Made by a program: the position numbers and the translations under genes. The notes beneath the pieces are model-generated. The model made no database searches. It was not told the origin of the DNA and worked only from the letters and a program-made list of their open reading frames with translations. Positions 44,063 to 55,937 of a stretch of DNA of 64,000 nucleotides are shown here, piece by piece. Position 1 is the stretch's first letter. Each line of letters begins with the position of its first letter. This DNA comes from Ctena decussata (Eukaryota; Mollusca; Bivalvia; Lucinida; Lucinidae): NCBI GenBank assembly GCA_963989385.1, contig OZ022503.1, positions 65,880,123 to 65,944,122 on the forward strand, in the 5' to 3' direction.

Positions 44063-45027
44063 TTTAATTACAGCACAGTCTTACTCTTTAGGATCAGATA
44101 TTAGAAAATTAATTCCACACTAACACAAAACAAAAATTCTTGCTTTCCCACTATAGCAACCACTAAACTATGCGTTTTCACTATTCCATACACAAAGTAT
44201 GCACTTAACTATTTGTAACAGCCGAGATAGCTGTGGATTCGTATGCTGGACCTTAGGTGAACACTGACAGACGACAACAGCGTATCAATGACGTTTGTTC
44301 ACAATTCTGCATATCTGCAAAACATATATAAATATGTTTTAAACATCTTTAAATGGCAGGACATATAAAGTATAAAACTTTACACAAACATAGGTAAACG
44401 GCTTATGCCATCAGGCGGGACTTAATCTTTTTATAATATTCAAAATATGCAATACACAAATACACAATATCTAACACAGATTCATTCACTCAAAGGCATG
44501 AACCATTTTGCAGTTTCCCTTATAAATAACAGTAATGGAACTATCCTAATACTAAACGAATACAGTAATTGATATCTGGTGACTAAAATAAACATTTAAG
44601 ATTTACAACATACCTGCAAAACATATATAAATATGTTTTAAACATCTTTAAATGGCAGGACATATAAAGTATAAAACTTTACACAAATATAGGTAAACGG
44701 CTTATGCAATCAGGCGGGACTTAATCTCTTTAAAATGAGTGAAAAGTCACGTGAGCCCAAACCATACCTTGTCAAACAATAGCCAGGGATTATTATGTCA
44801 TCTTGGTCCGGGAAACATTATACGCCTGCTGATAGACACAGACTCACACGACGTCCGCAGCACGGTGTCAACAATGCAACCTCAAATAGGAAACAGCGGA
44901 GCGAACACGGCAAACCATAACGCGATAACGGCAACCCGCATAGCACAAACGGCTACCCGCAATGCGAAACGGCAACCCGCACATCACCATCGGCAACACG
45001 CAATGCTGGAACCAAAACCCCTGTCAC
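43590..45027. mobile_element. 1.44-kb unit with 110-bp terminal inverted repeats
   Basis: 43590-43700 (CAGGGGTTTTGGTTCCAGCA ... GCGGGTTGCCGTTATCGCGT) is nearly the exact inverse of 44918-45027. The arms are internally repetitive, with CGGGTTGCCGT, CGGGTAGCCGT and CGGGTTGCCGT in a row. The interior holds the 167-codon ORF and a 120-bp direct repeat. The arms resemble terminal inverted repeats of a non-autonomous DNA transposon, but no target duplication is evident. Confidence 0.65.
44312..44733. repeat. 120-bp direct repeat pair (44312-44435 and 44611-44733)
   Basis: CTGCAAAACATATATAAATA to CAGGCGGGACTTAATC occurs twice, 299 bases apart, with a few substitutions. Confidence 0.85.
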
Positions 45028-46170
45028 AAAAGCAGCACATATTTCGAGGTTTTGGATTAAAATATTACCTAAAATTATCATGTATGCGATTGTGCCGACC
45101 TGTAACCTTTATGTAGGTATGTTGTAGACAATGTACATAGACTTTATTAAAGGTGGCCGTTTCTATTTTCTCATGTCAGCAGTCTGAGATGCACAATAAT
45201 AATAGTATCAACAAGGGGGTGGTTGTAGTTGTAGATATATTTATGTTTCAGCTGTAGGAAGTTTATTGCCTGTACTGGTGTATTGATTGGTTCGTGTGTT
45301 ATTTTGTACCCATGTAACCACATGTTTATAGCTTACAAAAATAGTCTTGTTAATTTTTTGCGCCAAATTCGTGCAGTAAATGTGAAAGCATTACTTAGAA
45401 CTTTTGGCTAGTATGTATACATGCATTGGCATCTTGAGGCGCAGTATCGTTGAAAAAAATCATTTCTATTTCCCATACATTTTAATATAAAATCTTGCTT
45501 TTTCACCAAAAATTATAGTGGGTCCTAATAATCAGAAATTAACTTTTGTGCCAGTTATAGGAATTCTCAATGAAACTTGTGGAGTATAATTAAAGTTTAT
45601 AATTTACCGCTTTTATAGGCAAATTTTCATAACAACTGTCGGAGGTCCTTACTAAATCGTAACTTCTCGTCTGCTTTCAATTTTGAAATCGAATAGTTTA
45701 GAGGAGTTGTCAATGACAAACGACTGCAAACCAAATGGCCTTTTAATGACATTAGCGCACTTTCATTATCTAAATTGTCTGTGAAACGGCTTGTGTGCAT
45801 CTGGCTGATATGCCATATGTAAAAGAAAATCCTTATACCCAGACGAATACCTGTGGATTTGATCTTTTTACCAGAAATCTGATTCGCAAAAGCAAAATAT
45901 GTTAAGCCATCAAGACTGACAGGGCTGGTGACTTTATTCTAAAAGAAGATTGCCTTTAATATTTTTTCCTGAAGCCTATATAATTGGTTCGCGGCATTTT
46001 TATTGGAATTATTATAAGACATACGCTAGTACAGAAAAGTGCATTTAGAATCAATTAAAGCACTAGATTTAAGATGTGTGGGGAAACCTCAATGTTTTCA
46101 CTTTCACCGTTTTTTTTGTTTTTTTTCAAAGTGAGACAACTTGTATGACTTATTGTTTGGTTTTCTGGGT
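45028..46170. other. Intergenic sequence
   Basis: AT-rich, with no recognisable gene, RNA or repeat. Confidence 0.5.
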
Positions 46171-46325
46171 TCGAGGTTATAAAACTTGAGAATAATCTCA
46201 AACTCAAAATAAAGCACACTGATTGGCTGCTTCCGAGCATGTAAAATAAAGCACACTGATTGGATGCTTCCAATCAGTGTGCTTTATTTTGAGTTTGAGA
46301 ATGTACTCAAGTTTTATAACCTCGG
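46171..46325. mobile_element. Palindromic MITE (CGAGGTTATAAAACTT family)
   Basis: CGAGGTTATAAAACTTGAGA begins the left arm and the right arm ends TCAAGTTTTATAACCTCG. The inner 20 bases (AATAAAGCACACTGATTGG) are also inverted around the centre. AATAAAGCACACTGATTGG occurs twice in the left part, a local duplication. Confidence 0.85.
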
Positions 46326-46354
46326 GGACAGGTTAATGAAATCCCTTTAAAAGA

Positions 46355-46500
46355 AATGTACTTTAACAGGAAAGAATTTGCTCTTAACTGAGCAACTTTT
46401 TTTTCCTGTTAGAGTTTACCTGCATTGAAAAAGGGAGTGAAAATGAAAATGGCAAAGTTGTTTCCCTTGAAAGTCATCCCATTCACCTTACAGCCGTGTA
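46355..46500. repeat. Inverse copy of the 10425-10565 / 14870-15010 repeat
   Basis: On the minus strand it reads AAGGTGAATGGGATGACTTT, CAAGGGAAACAA, AACTCTAACAGGAAA and GAGCAAATTCTTTCCTGTTA, in the same order as the 10.4-kb copy. Confidence 0.6.
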
Positions 46501-46654
46501 ATACCCTAGATATCGATACACTGTAATTTTATCCTGAATTTTCAGCTAGTCAGTTTAAAGTGAATGTGTCCAGTCGTGTTTGATTTAACGTTTGGGGGGG
46601 GGGCGGGATAGGGCGGGGGCTGTGGCGTTAATTAGGTTGAAAATGATACTCGAA

Positions 46655-46740
46655 CATGTATCCCGATGGGAGTCGAGCCCACGACCTGCATGAAAGGCGA
46701 ATACTAAGTCCAGGCACTCCGCTGCGTGCATGCACAGATG
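46655..46740 (-). repeat. tRNA-like fragment
   Basis: The minus strand contains a B-box-like GTGGGCTCGACTCCCATCGG preceded by an anticodon-arm-like TATTCGCCTTTCATGCAGG. The A box is poor. It is probably a decayed SINE head or tRNA pseudogene. Confidence 0.35.
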
Positions 46741-46999
46741 AACGCTTGTACAAGCAGAAAATTATACAAATTTATGCTCACAACCACATGCACTCATGGC
46801 CTGGCTTGCATGAAAAAGCAGAATGCCTATCTGTTTTTTTTTCCCCAAAAACAAAAACAAGACCGAATGATGGACACATGCATGCGGTTCTTGTATCTGT
46901 TTTCCGGCGATATTTTTCGGACAGGTACTCGCGTTTCTGTTTCAGTTCTGAGCCTCACTATAATGATTGGGAGGGAGTAAATTCCACTATGTACCGTGT

Positions 47000-47225
47000 T
47001 TTCCTGCAATCGTAGTACTGGGGGAAAAACGGCTGTACAGGGGAAAAACGGCTATACAAAAACACGTATAGTAGATTTTCCCCGGGGAAATAGTCATATT
47101 TCCGGGGAGAACTTCTTCTATATAGCCATTTTTTCCGGTGGGAAATTCTACTATATGGAAAAATCATAGTCACTTTTCCGGGAGGAACTACTAGGGGGGG
47201 GGGGGAGGGCTACTAGGGGGAGGGA
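47000..47225. repeat. Locally repetitive GGGGAAAAACGG / TTTCCCC region ending in poly-G
   Basis: GGGGAAAAACGGCTGTACA and GGGGAAAAACGGCTATACA stand in tandem. They are followed by short inverse-like blocks with TTCCGG and a G11 run near 47195. No coding potential. Confidence 0.55.
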
Positions 47226-47439
47226 GCTACTCTCTGACAGGGACAATATATCTCGGAGTCCACAAATTTACGTTATTACAATATTATATCACAGCATTGT
47301 TGCAATAAAACGGCAACATTATGTGGTTACAATGTAATATTGTTTGTTGGAAAGCAGCTGCATGCCATGAAGGCAACGAGTTACGCCTTTGGCTAATCGG
47401 TCAATTCCATGGCTCTGTGGCAGGTCATACGTACAATAA

Positions 47440-48740
47440 GTCTCAAAACCTAGTTTGTGTTTTTTATGATCATCGGCCCTGTAGTTTGGTTGCTATGGCA
47501 ACTTGGAGTTCCCATTGACTTATAATGGGGAAAATTGAAAAATGGCATTTTCTGCCAAGTCATTGCAGATATGTTAATAAAACTTTTATAGAAATGTTTC
47601 TTCAGATGTCTTCTATCAGCTATATGTTTTTTTTTTTGCCCACTGCTCATTCTATTGGTTGCCATGGAAACCCAAATGCAGGAAAAAAATGAAAAAAAAA
47701 ATACTTAAAAAATTATCTTCTCTGAAGCCACTGGTCTGATAAGGCCTAGATTTCATCTCTGGCATCGTTGGGCTTGGGGATTGAAAGTTTGTGTTGTTTA
47801 TGATCATCGGCCCTTTAGTTTGGTTGCTATGGCAACTTAGAGTTCCCATTGACCTATAATGGGGAAAATTGAAAAATGGCATTTTCTGCCAAGCCATTAC
47901 AGATATGTTGATAAAATTTTTATAGAAATGTTCCTTAAGATGTCTTCTATCAGCTATATGTGTTTTGGCCCACTTCTCCTTTTATTGGTTGCCATGGAAA
48001 CCGAAATGTAAAAAAAATGAAGAAAATAAATACTTAAAAGATTATCTCCTCTGAAGCCACTGGGCCTATAAGGCCCAGATTTCATCTGTGGCATCCTTGG
48101 GCTGGGGGTTGAAAGTTTGTGTTTTTATGAAAATTGGCCCTTTAGTTTGGTTGCTATGGCAACTTAGAGTTGCATTGACTTATAATAGGGAAAATTGAAA
48201 AATGGCATTTACTGCCAAGCCATTGCAGATATGTTGACAAAACTTTTATAGATTGTTCCTTGAGAATTCTCTTATTAATTAGCTATTTTTTTTTGCCCAC
48301 TGCTCCTTTTATTGGTTGCCATGGAAACTAAAATGCAAAAAAATGGTAAAAAAAAAAAAAACTTAAAAAAATTATCTCCTCAGAAGCCATTGGGCCGATA
48401 AGGCCCTGATTTCATCTGTAGTATCCTTAGGCTGGGGGATTGAAAATTTGCTGTTGTTTTTTCTATAAAATCGGCTCTTTAGTTTGGTTGCTGTGGCAAC
48501 TTAGAGTTGCATTGACTTGTAATGGGGAAAATTAAAAAATGACATTTACTGCAATCAATATATGGAAAATAGTTATATATTTTGTTATCAACTCAATAGA
48601 CTGTCAGACAGAGACTTTGTTGTTGTATATTTTGTATTAGCCTGTACAAATGTGACAGCAATTTTGAGCCTATACGAATTTGATAGCAATTTTGAGCTAG
48701 AGATCTGGTGAGCTTTGTGGCCCGTGGGCCTCTTGTTTAA
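47440..48740. mobile_element. Tandem-core repeat element (about 335-bp units), 5' truncated
   Basis: Four units carry TAGTTTGGTTGCTATGGCAA, ATTGACTTATAATGGGGAAA and GTTGCCATGGAAACC, beginning near 47470, 47810, 48145 and 48475. The right end, GGTGAGCTTTGTGGCCCGTG followed by GGCCTCTTGT, has a short GGCCCGTGGGCC hairpin. It resembles the 3' end of the element at 62143-63844, so the two belong to one family. Helitron-like ends are possible but unproven. Confidence 0.65.
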
Positions 48741-48951
48741 TCCTATGATTCAAGTTTTTCCAAACCTAGTTTTAGGAACTTATTTTCTTTAACCACGGTT
48801 TAATTTTGCAAACTTACTTTTCATAATAACCACTCGTTGAAAGTTTTTACCCACGGACTAAATCTTAGGTTTAAGCCTCTCAAGGAGCGGGTATTTTAAA
48901 GCACACGTTTGAAAGTGTATTCCTGGTTTAAGAAATGATTTTTTCGAAACT

Positions 48952-49192
48952 GGCCCCGAGGTTATAAAACTTTTAAGTTTTAACTCAACTGAGCATGAAA
49001 ATTTAAACTCGCACTAAATGATTCTATGCAGTTTGCAGAGACTTTTAATGTTTCAAGTGTTTGTTTGGCGTATAATTTCTCGTATTTGAACGCTAGCAGC
49101 AAGCCGTGTTAAGAATTTTGAAATGCATTCAGTATTAAACTTTGAGCACAATTTCAGTTGAGCATGAGAAAAAGTTTTATAACCTCGGGGCC
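48952..49192. mobile_element. MITE with 23-bp terminal inverted repeats
   Basis: GGCCCCGAGGTTATAAAACT at the left and AGTTTTATAACCTCGGGGCC at the right, 241 bp overall. Inner GAGCATGA motifs are also inverted. It shares the GAGGTTATAAAACTT ends with 46171-46325, so both are one family with different centres. Confidence 0.85.
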
Positions 49193-52100
49193 TGGTATCG
49201 AAAAAAAAATTAAACAATAAAATTGGAAAAAATGAAACAAGATTGAAGATCTGAAACGTTCAAACCTGTGTTTGAAGAGTATCGTTCACTTGGGTTTTCA
49301 TACATACAAACAATACGCAATGTACATCTTTTGCAATGCTGATAACAAAATGCTAATTTTGATACGGGCTGCTGTTATCTTCTTCCATGTTTGCTTCTAC
49401 AAGGTCTGAATAGTGCACATGTACGACAGAGACTACAGGACATTGCGCTGATTTCTCTCATTAGAGTGGTATATAAGCGAATTCATTAGCGGGTTGCCGC
49501 ATGACAGCAATTATGTAAATCCATTACTTTCTTTTTATTTTCCCTTAGTTCCAATAATATGTCGAGTTGAAATGTACAATTATTACAACACCGTTCTGAC
49601 ATTAACCATGTTAGCTGTAAACTCGATTAAGTCTTAAAGCGCCCAAAAGAAAGGGGGAGATATCAAAGTTTATAGCTACAAAAAACTTAAAACAAAAAGA
49701 AAAAAGTTTCGTCCAAGCTATATCATATTGAGAAGTCAAATACTAGACAGCAAACAGTGTCGATCCGGATGATGCAGCTCATCTGGAACTATGCTGCTTG
49801 CAAATTTAACTATTTTCGTTAAAATTCTCATGCAATTTTAATATGCCATATGTTTCCTCTCCACTGCAGAGTATCAGTCCCGGATCCAGGGGTGGGCTTT
49901 GGGGCTTCAGTCCCGCCATCTGGGTCATTGTGTTATGTTTTATGCAGGCCTTCAGATAATAATGTGTATCTGATGATAGTTTGAGATAATTTATCCATAT
50001 AGTTAGATTAAAATAAATGTTATGATATCTCATTAGAATCGCCTCGCCGAGGTGATTCTAATAAGATACAATAACATACATTTCAAGACAAAAAAAGACA
50101 TAATCAAATCTTCCCATCAAATATATCCTTAATTATGTCATATATGTTCAAGACCCCAACCCCCCCCCACACACACACACACGCACACACACATCTGCAC
50201 CTCCCAGCTTCTCCAGTTATCCAGAGCCCCACCAGTATGTTGTGGTCTGGGTCCGGGCCTGAGTAATAACTGAAACAAACATACAAAAGTTCAACAGTAC
50301 TTGAGGCAAAAGATAAAACTTTGGTAGACTCGACAAACGGTGGAAATGGAAAAAAAACGCAGAAAAATGCAAAATGGATTTCCCATTTTTCTCTTTTGAA
50401 AGTAATTTGTTATGCGGAACACATAGAACAAAATTAAGTATATGTACAAAAGTGAAAATCAAACTTTGACGACGACATGAACTTAAGAAAGTCAATATTC
50501 AGTTGAATGCATAATGATTTTTTGTGTGTGTATGTGTGTGTGTTTGTGTGGAGGGGGGGGGGTCTCACATTCCAAAAGAAAATAAAGTGCCTAGATGATA
50601 GAATTAGAACTCGCAATTCATAACATTAATATACACTTCGGCAAAAGTTAAGCACCGTCTCCATTTAAAAGTATCGACAAAAAAAAATACAAAATTATGG
50701 GGTGCCCTTTTAATATATAGTTTATTCAGTTCAAAAGGCTGTTAGGTTGTAAAACCTTCGAGCAAACATATATACAATAAAGCTTTTTGTGACAAGGTTT
50801 GACACGAATATCAGAAGTAAAACCATATAAATGTAAACACGCGATAGGGAGAGTAAAGGAGATTGAGTAACCTGAGGAGTTTGGGAGATAGTTACTTCCT
50901 TTGAAAATACAAAAAACGTCCTTTGTTACTTCCCAGAGGCATGCGATCCACAAGGCAATGTCGCGCCATTCTTGATGCAAAGAGATCATGCCTTTGCATC
51001 AGCCCTAGCACGACCGCGCCAACAACCTCCCGTGCCTCTGAGCTGTTAATGTTTCAAAACAATACAACACTGATACACGCAGACATGTCCTATGCAGGTT
51101 CCCAGAAAGCACTTAAATCTGAGAAAGGAAAAGAGAAACAAAGTATCAATATCCATCCAGTATCATCGCGGCTGTATCGACGCTGATACGGTACTGTTTA
51201 GAACTGTGCACTTCTGGCTGATAATGTACCAGTCAAGCTATTCAGACCTGTGCTGAAATACTCGTTCTTTCTAGTCACACTTAAACCCAAAAATAACCGT
51301 CGCATCGACATCAGTGCAAAGTTGTCTGACCCTTGCACTGACGTTGATACGACGCACATATATAACATCCCTCTCTATCAAGGACATAACAATGTCTCAG
51401 AAACATCATCAAGCCCTTTAAACACAGTTATGTCCCTTTATGCAAATTTTGTAAAGTAAGCAATTTTTGCGATAACAAAAGAAAATTTTGTGGATTTTTC
51501 AGTCAACCGAATCGGAGCTGAATTCCAATTCAGCTTAAATAAAGGGTAAGTTGTCACGATCATATGGAGTAGGCTATCAAAGGATAGTAACTTTGTACGT
51601 CCTTCCAAAATGCAACCATAGATTGAGCTTTGAGGTGTTGGATCCTTGAAATCAAAGGGCAAAATTGAATAAAAATCATACTGCATCTTTATCTTGAAGG
51701 GCATTCTATGGTTAGCAAATAGGCAGACAAGATTTTTTCCAGGAAAAGATTTTTCTCAGCCTTTGAATTTCGAAAACTCAAACTGAAAGTAAGCCAAATA
51801 CTGGCTCAGTTCAAACCAAAATTTATTTCAAACGGGTCCTTTGTCCATAGCCTTACTCATTTTGAATCCCAAATTACCAGAGTTTTCTAATAATTTGATG
51901 ATTCAAACGATTTTCAAAAACAATGACAAATTTTGGAAAAGACAGATTTTGCATGTGCGAGTTAACTGCATAAGTTATTTTTTAAGTTTTAATCGTTTTC
52001 CAGTTGGTTACATCACGTAAAACTCACGTGCAGCAAATCGTATTGATAATTTAATTTTGACACTGTGAGCAAGAATTTTGTGATTTTGGCCTTTTTGACA

Positions 52101-52858
52101 ACAATCTTCATATTTTTTCTAAGAAATGCACTGTGACAAAAAATGCTGCAAAACTTATGGCCACGTACAGGCCAATCCCAGTATTAAAATAAAAGTAAAA
52201 TAGCAATAATTTTAATGAGGCAAAAAGAGACAGTAAAAATGCGTTTCTTTCGCAATTAAGTAAATGTACATGAGAGCGTCCTCCAGCTCATTTTAATAAT
52301 GATGATAATAATAACAAAATACACAACAGTCGTTTATTATTGTGCCGTTGTTTCCTGCTTACCAGTAGTTTTGTACTCGAGTTAATTCTGGGATTGCTCA
52401 AGTTCGATTAAAGACCATGTTCTATTAATCGCCAGATATATCTTCGAAACACGAACTGTAGTCTATCAAATCCGATCCTTTGAAGTTTTAATTTCACTCG
52501 ATTAAGCTGTGTCATGAAAAAAATGCGTCTCACCATAAAAGAAATCAATCAATCTAAAAATTTGGACACTTGAAATAATTTAAGTAATTGTTCTAAAAGT
52601 TGAAGGAGTTAGCTTTACAATGGAAAGTTTTAGCAAAACAGATGGAATGGCAAACCGTATAGATCCTGATAAAACTGTCCATTTTGGAGCAGTCCGATCT
52701 GGGTTTGGACTCATATGTCCCAGTACTTAGAACGTTTATAATATCCAGGGATGTAGCTATGTGTTTTAGTTCAGCACAATTATGCTGCAGAAGGTCATGG
52801 AATCCGGCACTCCCTGTGGTATTTGATGCTGCCAAGCGTAATGCAATCTTGTGCAACT

Positions 52859-52860
<2 letters not shown>
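49193..52860. other. Intergenic sequence with small repeats
   Basis: No gene recognised. It contains the worn palindromic MITE at 49748-49803 and a palindrome at 50029-50068 (CTCATTAGAATCGCCTCG and its inverse). Poly-C and (CA)n lie at 50160-50193. Small repeats with GCTGATACGG near 51160-51195 complete the content. Confidence 0.5.

Positions 52861-52911
<51 letters not shown>
52861..52911. repeat. (CA)n microsatellite
   Basis: 25-26 CA units. It creates long cysteine/valine or threonine/histidine chance frames on both strands. Confidence 0.95.
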
Positions 52912-52913
<2 letters not shown>

Positions 52914-52948
52914 AAATTTCACAGGTACGTACTGAAATTCTGTAAGTC

Positions 52949-53056
52949 TGTCAAACTTTGCATATTTGCATATAGGCAGCTCCTTCTTGCTTCATACTTC
53001 TTACTTAACTTCTTTCTATTTCCGCTTTTACCCGTCTTCTTACATCCGATTTCAAA
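52949..53056. repeat. Direct repeat flanking the 92-bp minisatellite, left
   Basis: TGTCAAACTTTGCATATTTG ... CTTCTTACATCC is repeated at 53746-53843. Confidence 0.85.
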
Positions 53057-53119
53057 CCTGCGTGAAGTCGGAAGTAAGTGGTTAAGAATCACAGATGCAA
53101 GAAGTCGGAAAATTAGAAA

Positions 53120-53745
53120 GTGGCAAGACCTGAAGACAGAAGTATACAAAAGGCGAAGAAGTTGGAACTCAGAGGTTGGCAGGCAGAAGCAAGACGTCGG
53201 AGGCATAGGAAGTGAAGGGTCATGAAGTTAAAAGTATACAAGAAGCGAAGAAGTTGGAACTCAGAGGTTGGAAGGCAGAAGCAAGAAGTCGGAGACGTAG
53301 AAACTGACAGGTCATGAAGTTAAAAGTATACAAGAAGCGAAGAAGTTGGAACTCAGAGGTTGGAAGGCAGAAGCAAGAAGTCGGAGACGTAGAAACTGAC
53401 AGGTCATGAAGTTAAAAGTATACAAGAAGCGAAGAAGTTTGTACTCAGAGGTTGGAAGGCAGAAGCAAGAAGTCAGAGACGTAGGAAGTGGCAAGTCATG
53501 AAGTTAGAAGTGTACAAGAAGCGAAGAAGTTGGAACTCAGAGGTTGGCAGGCAGAAGCAAGAAGTCAGAGACGTAGGAAGTGGCAAGTCATGAAGTTAGA
53601 AGTATACAAGAAGCGAAGAAGTTGGAACTCAGAGGTTGGAAGGCAGAAGCAAGAAGTCGGAGACGTAGGAAGTGGCAAGTCATGAAGTTAGAGGTATACA
53701 AGAAGCGAAGAATTTGGAAGTCAGAGATTGGAAGGCAGTTTGTCA
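53120..53745. repeat. 92-bp minisatellite, about seven units
   Basis: Unit landmarks are GTTGGAACTCAGAGGTTGG, CAGAAGCAAGAAGTCGGAGA and TATACAAGAAGCGAAGAA. Successive starts lie near 53160, 53252, 53346, 53437, 53528, 53620 and 53712. The central units are the most alike. The open frames across it (KLEVYKKRRSWNSEVGRQ-like) follow from the repeat and are not evidence of a gene. Confidence 0.9.
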
Positions 53746-53846
53746 AACTTTGCATATTTGCATATAGGCAGCTACTTCTTGCTTCATACTTCTTAACTTC
53801 TTTCTATTTCCATTTTTACCCATCTTCTTACATCCTATTCTAAGCG
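53746..53846. repeat. Direct repeat flanking the 92-bp minisatellite, right
   Basis: Second copy of 52949-53056, joined directly to the last minisatellite unit (GGAAGGCAGTTTGTCAAACT). Confidence 0.85.
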
Positions 53847-53929
53847 CACAGCGAAGACTCTGATCAGACTAGGCCAATCTGAGTCTTCGCTGGGTGCACA
53901 TGCCACTTTGTTGGTTTTGTCGCGGCTCA
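53847..53929. mobile_element. Palindromic MITE (TGAGCCGCGAC family), internally deleted right part
   Basis: CAGCGAAGACTCTGATCAGA, then CTGAGTCTTCGCTGGGTGCA, CCACTTTGTTGGTTTTG and TCGCGGCTCA. The rest is missing. Confidence 0.75.
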
Positions 53930-54640
53930 TTTAAGACTCATTACGGTAACAAAATGTTACCGGAAACAGACACTGAACAAATCGAATTCACTTTCTCAGA
54001 TCAGCTATGTGGAACGAGTTGTTTCTTCCTAACTTTGCAAGCATTCTTTCATATCAGCACGACAAAAGAAAATATTGCATTATATGAAAACAGTGAAGAC
54101 CCAGAACAGCCTACACAGATGTGCAGGCGGATCAAAATCTTCCCTTGGAGCAAAATCCGCAGACAGACAGGTAGAAACTTGGCTTACTACCAGAATGTAC
54201 AGACTGACCAGTCTGCGGTTCTTGCACAAGGAAGGCAACAATTTATGTGAAACGGCTTGTATGCATCATGACAAGGTCTGCAAAATACAAATGCTCATAT
54301 ACCGGTATGTAGTCTGGTCAGCATATTTCACGCGAGCCGTACGCGTTTTCAGGTTTGTTAATTTATAGTTGCTGTTGTTATCACGGTGGGGTCACTTGGT
54401 CTTTAAAGGGGTACAGATGTGCCGCTGGAACTCTGATAACCCATCCTATCCATGTATAGCACAAATGCCAAAATAAACACCTATTCATGTATTTTGTATC
54501 AAATTTGGACCCTATTCATGTATACTGCAGTTAAAGAGCTTAGATTAGCTCATGAATTTCCCATTAAGCCTTGAAGAAAATTCAAGAAATTAGTATGCTG
54601 AGAACTTTGTTGTCTTTGTAATTGATATTTGTTTCTTTGT
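53930..54640. other. Intergenic sequence
   Basis: No gene recognised. A 118-codon open stretch at 53894-54250 begins inside a MITE and shows no domain. Confidence 0.45.
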
Positions 54641-55105
54641 TCTTTGCCATTTCTCAGTAATATATCTGTGCAAGTTTGGTACCAATCCATCTATCCATTC
54701 AGGATATATGGTGCAGACAAGGCATTTTTCAACACTCTCTGATCTCCTGTGACCTTGAGTATAGGGTCAAGGTCACCAAAATCTAATCAGTTCTTTGTCA
54801 TCTCCCAAAAATATACCTGTGTTAGTTCGGTAAAATCCATTAATTTCTTCAGGAGATATGGTGCAGACAAGCTAATTTTCATCATTCTTTGACATCCTGT
54901 TACCTTGAAAATAAGGTCAAGGTCACCAAATCTAATCAGTTTACCCCCCATCCAGTTATGTATCTGTGCGAGTTTGGTCAAAATCCATACATCCTTTCAG
55001 GAGACAGAGTGCAGGCAAGAAGCTACGCTGACGCCGACGCAGACGCCGATGTCGACGGGATCCACACCAAAAACAATATGTCCCCCATGGTGGGGGGCAT
55101 AATAA
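54640..55105. mobile_element. Tandem-core repeat element with GACGCC microsatellite (fragment)
   Basis: Three units of roughly 150 bp share CAGGAGATATGGTGCAGACA, CTTTGACATCCTGTTACCTT-like text and AAGGTCAAGGTCACCAAA. They are followed by GCTGACGCCGACGCAGACGC and a terminal hairpin, TCCCCCATGGTGGGGGGCAT. This resembles the pearl-type or Helitron-like tandem-core repeats of bivalves. It sits exactly at the left border of segmental copy B. Confidence 0.65.
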
Positions 55106-55282
55106 AATTGCCCAGTAAAGAGTTCAGTCTTTCCCAGACATCCCTGATTGCTATCATTGCTCCCATATGACATCTTGTCGGTCATTTATTGCTCATATCT
55201 ATTCATTAAGTTAGTGCAACTTAACTGCTGCGAAAAATATGAGCACGTCGTGAAAAATATGTCTGCTGTAAAAGTCTATGAC

Positions 55283-55539
55283 TGAGCCGCGACAGGACAA
55301 AGCCAACAATGTGGCATGTGTGCCCATCAAAGACTCAGATCAGCCTGGGTAGCCGCTCAGTCTCAGCAGAGTGTTTGCTTTGACCCAATAGGGGTAGCTA
55401 AGGGTCTAGGCTAGCTCCATACGAAAAGCAAAGACTCAGATCAGACTGGGCGGAAGCCCAGGCTGATTTCCGCCCAGTCTGATCTGAGTCTTCGCTGGAC
55501 GCACATGCCACTTTGTTGGTTTTGTCGCGTCGCGGCTCA
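55283..55539. mobile_element. Palindromic MITE (TGAGCCGCGAC family), shared with 27894
   Basis: Same site as the copy-A MITE. Near 55455-55485 it has an extra CCGCCCAGTCTGATCTGAGT arm, making a local inverted duplication around TTTCCGCC that is absent at 28070. Confidence 0.8.
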
Positions 55540-55937
55540 TGTAAAATGGACATACCCTATTCAGCCCATTTGTATATTTGAAACAAAACGAACTGACATG
55601 GCCTGACTAGGCTGTGCTTGTTATCAGACTGGTATGGGTATATGTAATTTTCAGAAGCACAGAGCAAGGTTTTCCTCGCGACCACCCTTTAATGATACTC
55701 ATTATGAAATTGTCTATCTAATTGTATTAAACTTAAAATTGCCCTGTTCAAGGCTACTAAAGAGACAAAAAGACAGGCAGTTATTAAATTCTTGATAAAA
55801 GTGTAACGCATTTCAACAACCAACAAGTGCTGATTTTCATAGTACATAATATACTTCCGAACAAAAGTTCTGCACGGTCCAGTTTTGAGTTGCAATCTTC
55901 CAAAAAGCCTCGTAGCATACATGCAACAGCTGTATAG

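Noticed and set aside
52593..53225. 109- and 124-codon ORFs running through the (CA)n tract
   Set aside because: Open only because the dinucleotide repeat has no stop codon in these frames.
53120..53745. Possible CRISPR-like array
   Set aside because: Contiguous 92-bp tandem units with no unique spacers, in a eukaryotic sequence.
53488..53843. ORFs with repeated KLEVYKKRRSWNSEVG
   Set aside because: Produced by the 92-bp minisatellite, in which frames shift between units.
53894..54250. 118-codon ORF after the 53.8-kb MITE
   Set aside because: It begins inside the MITE and has no recognisable domain or conservation.
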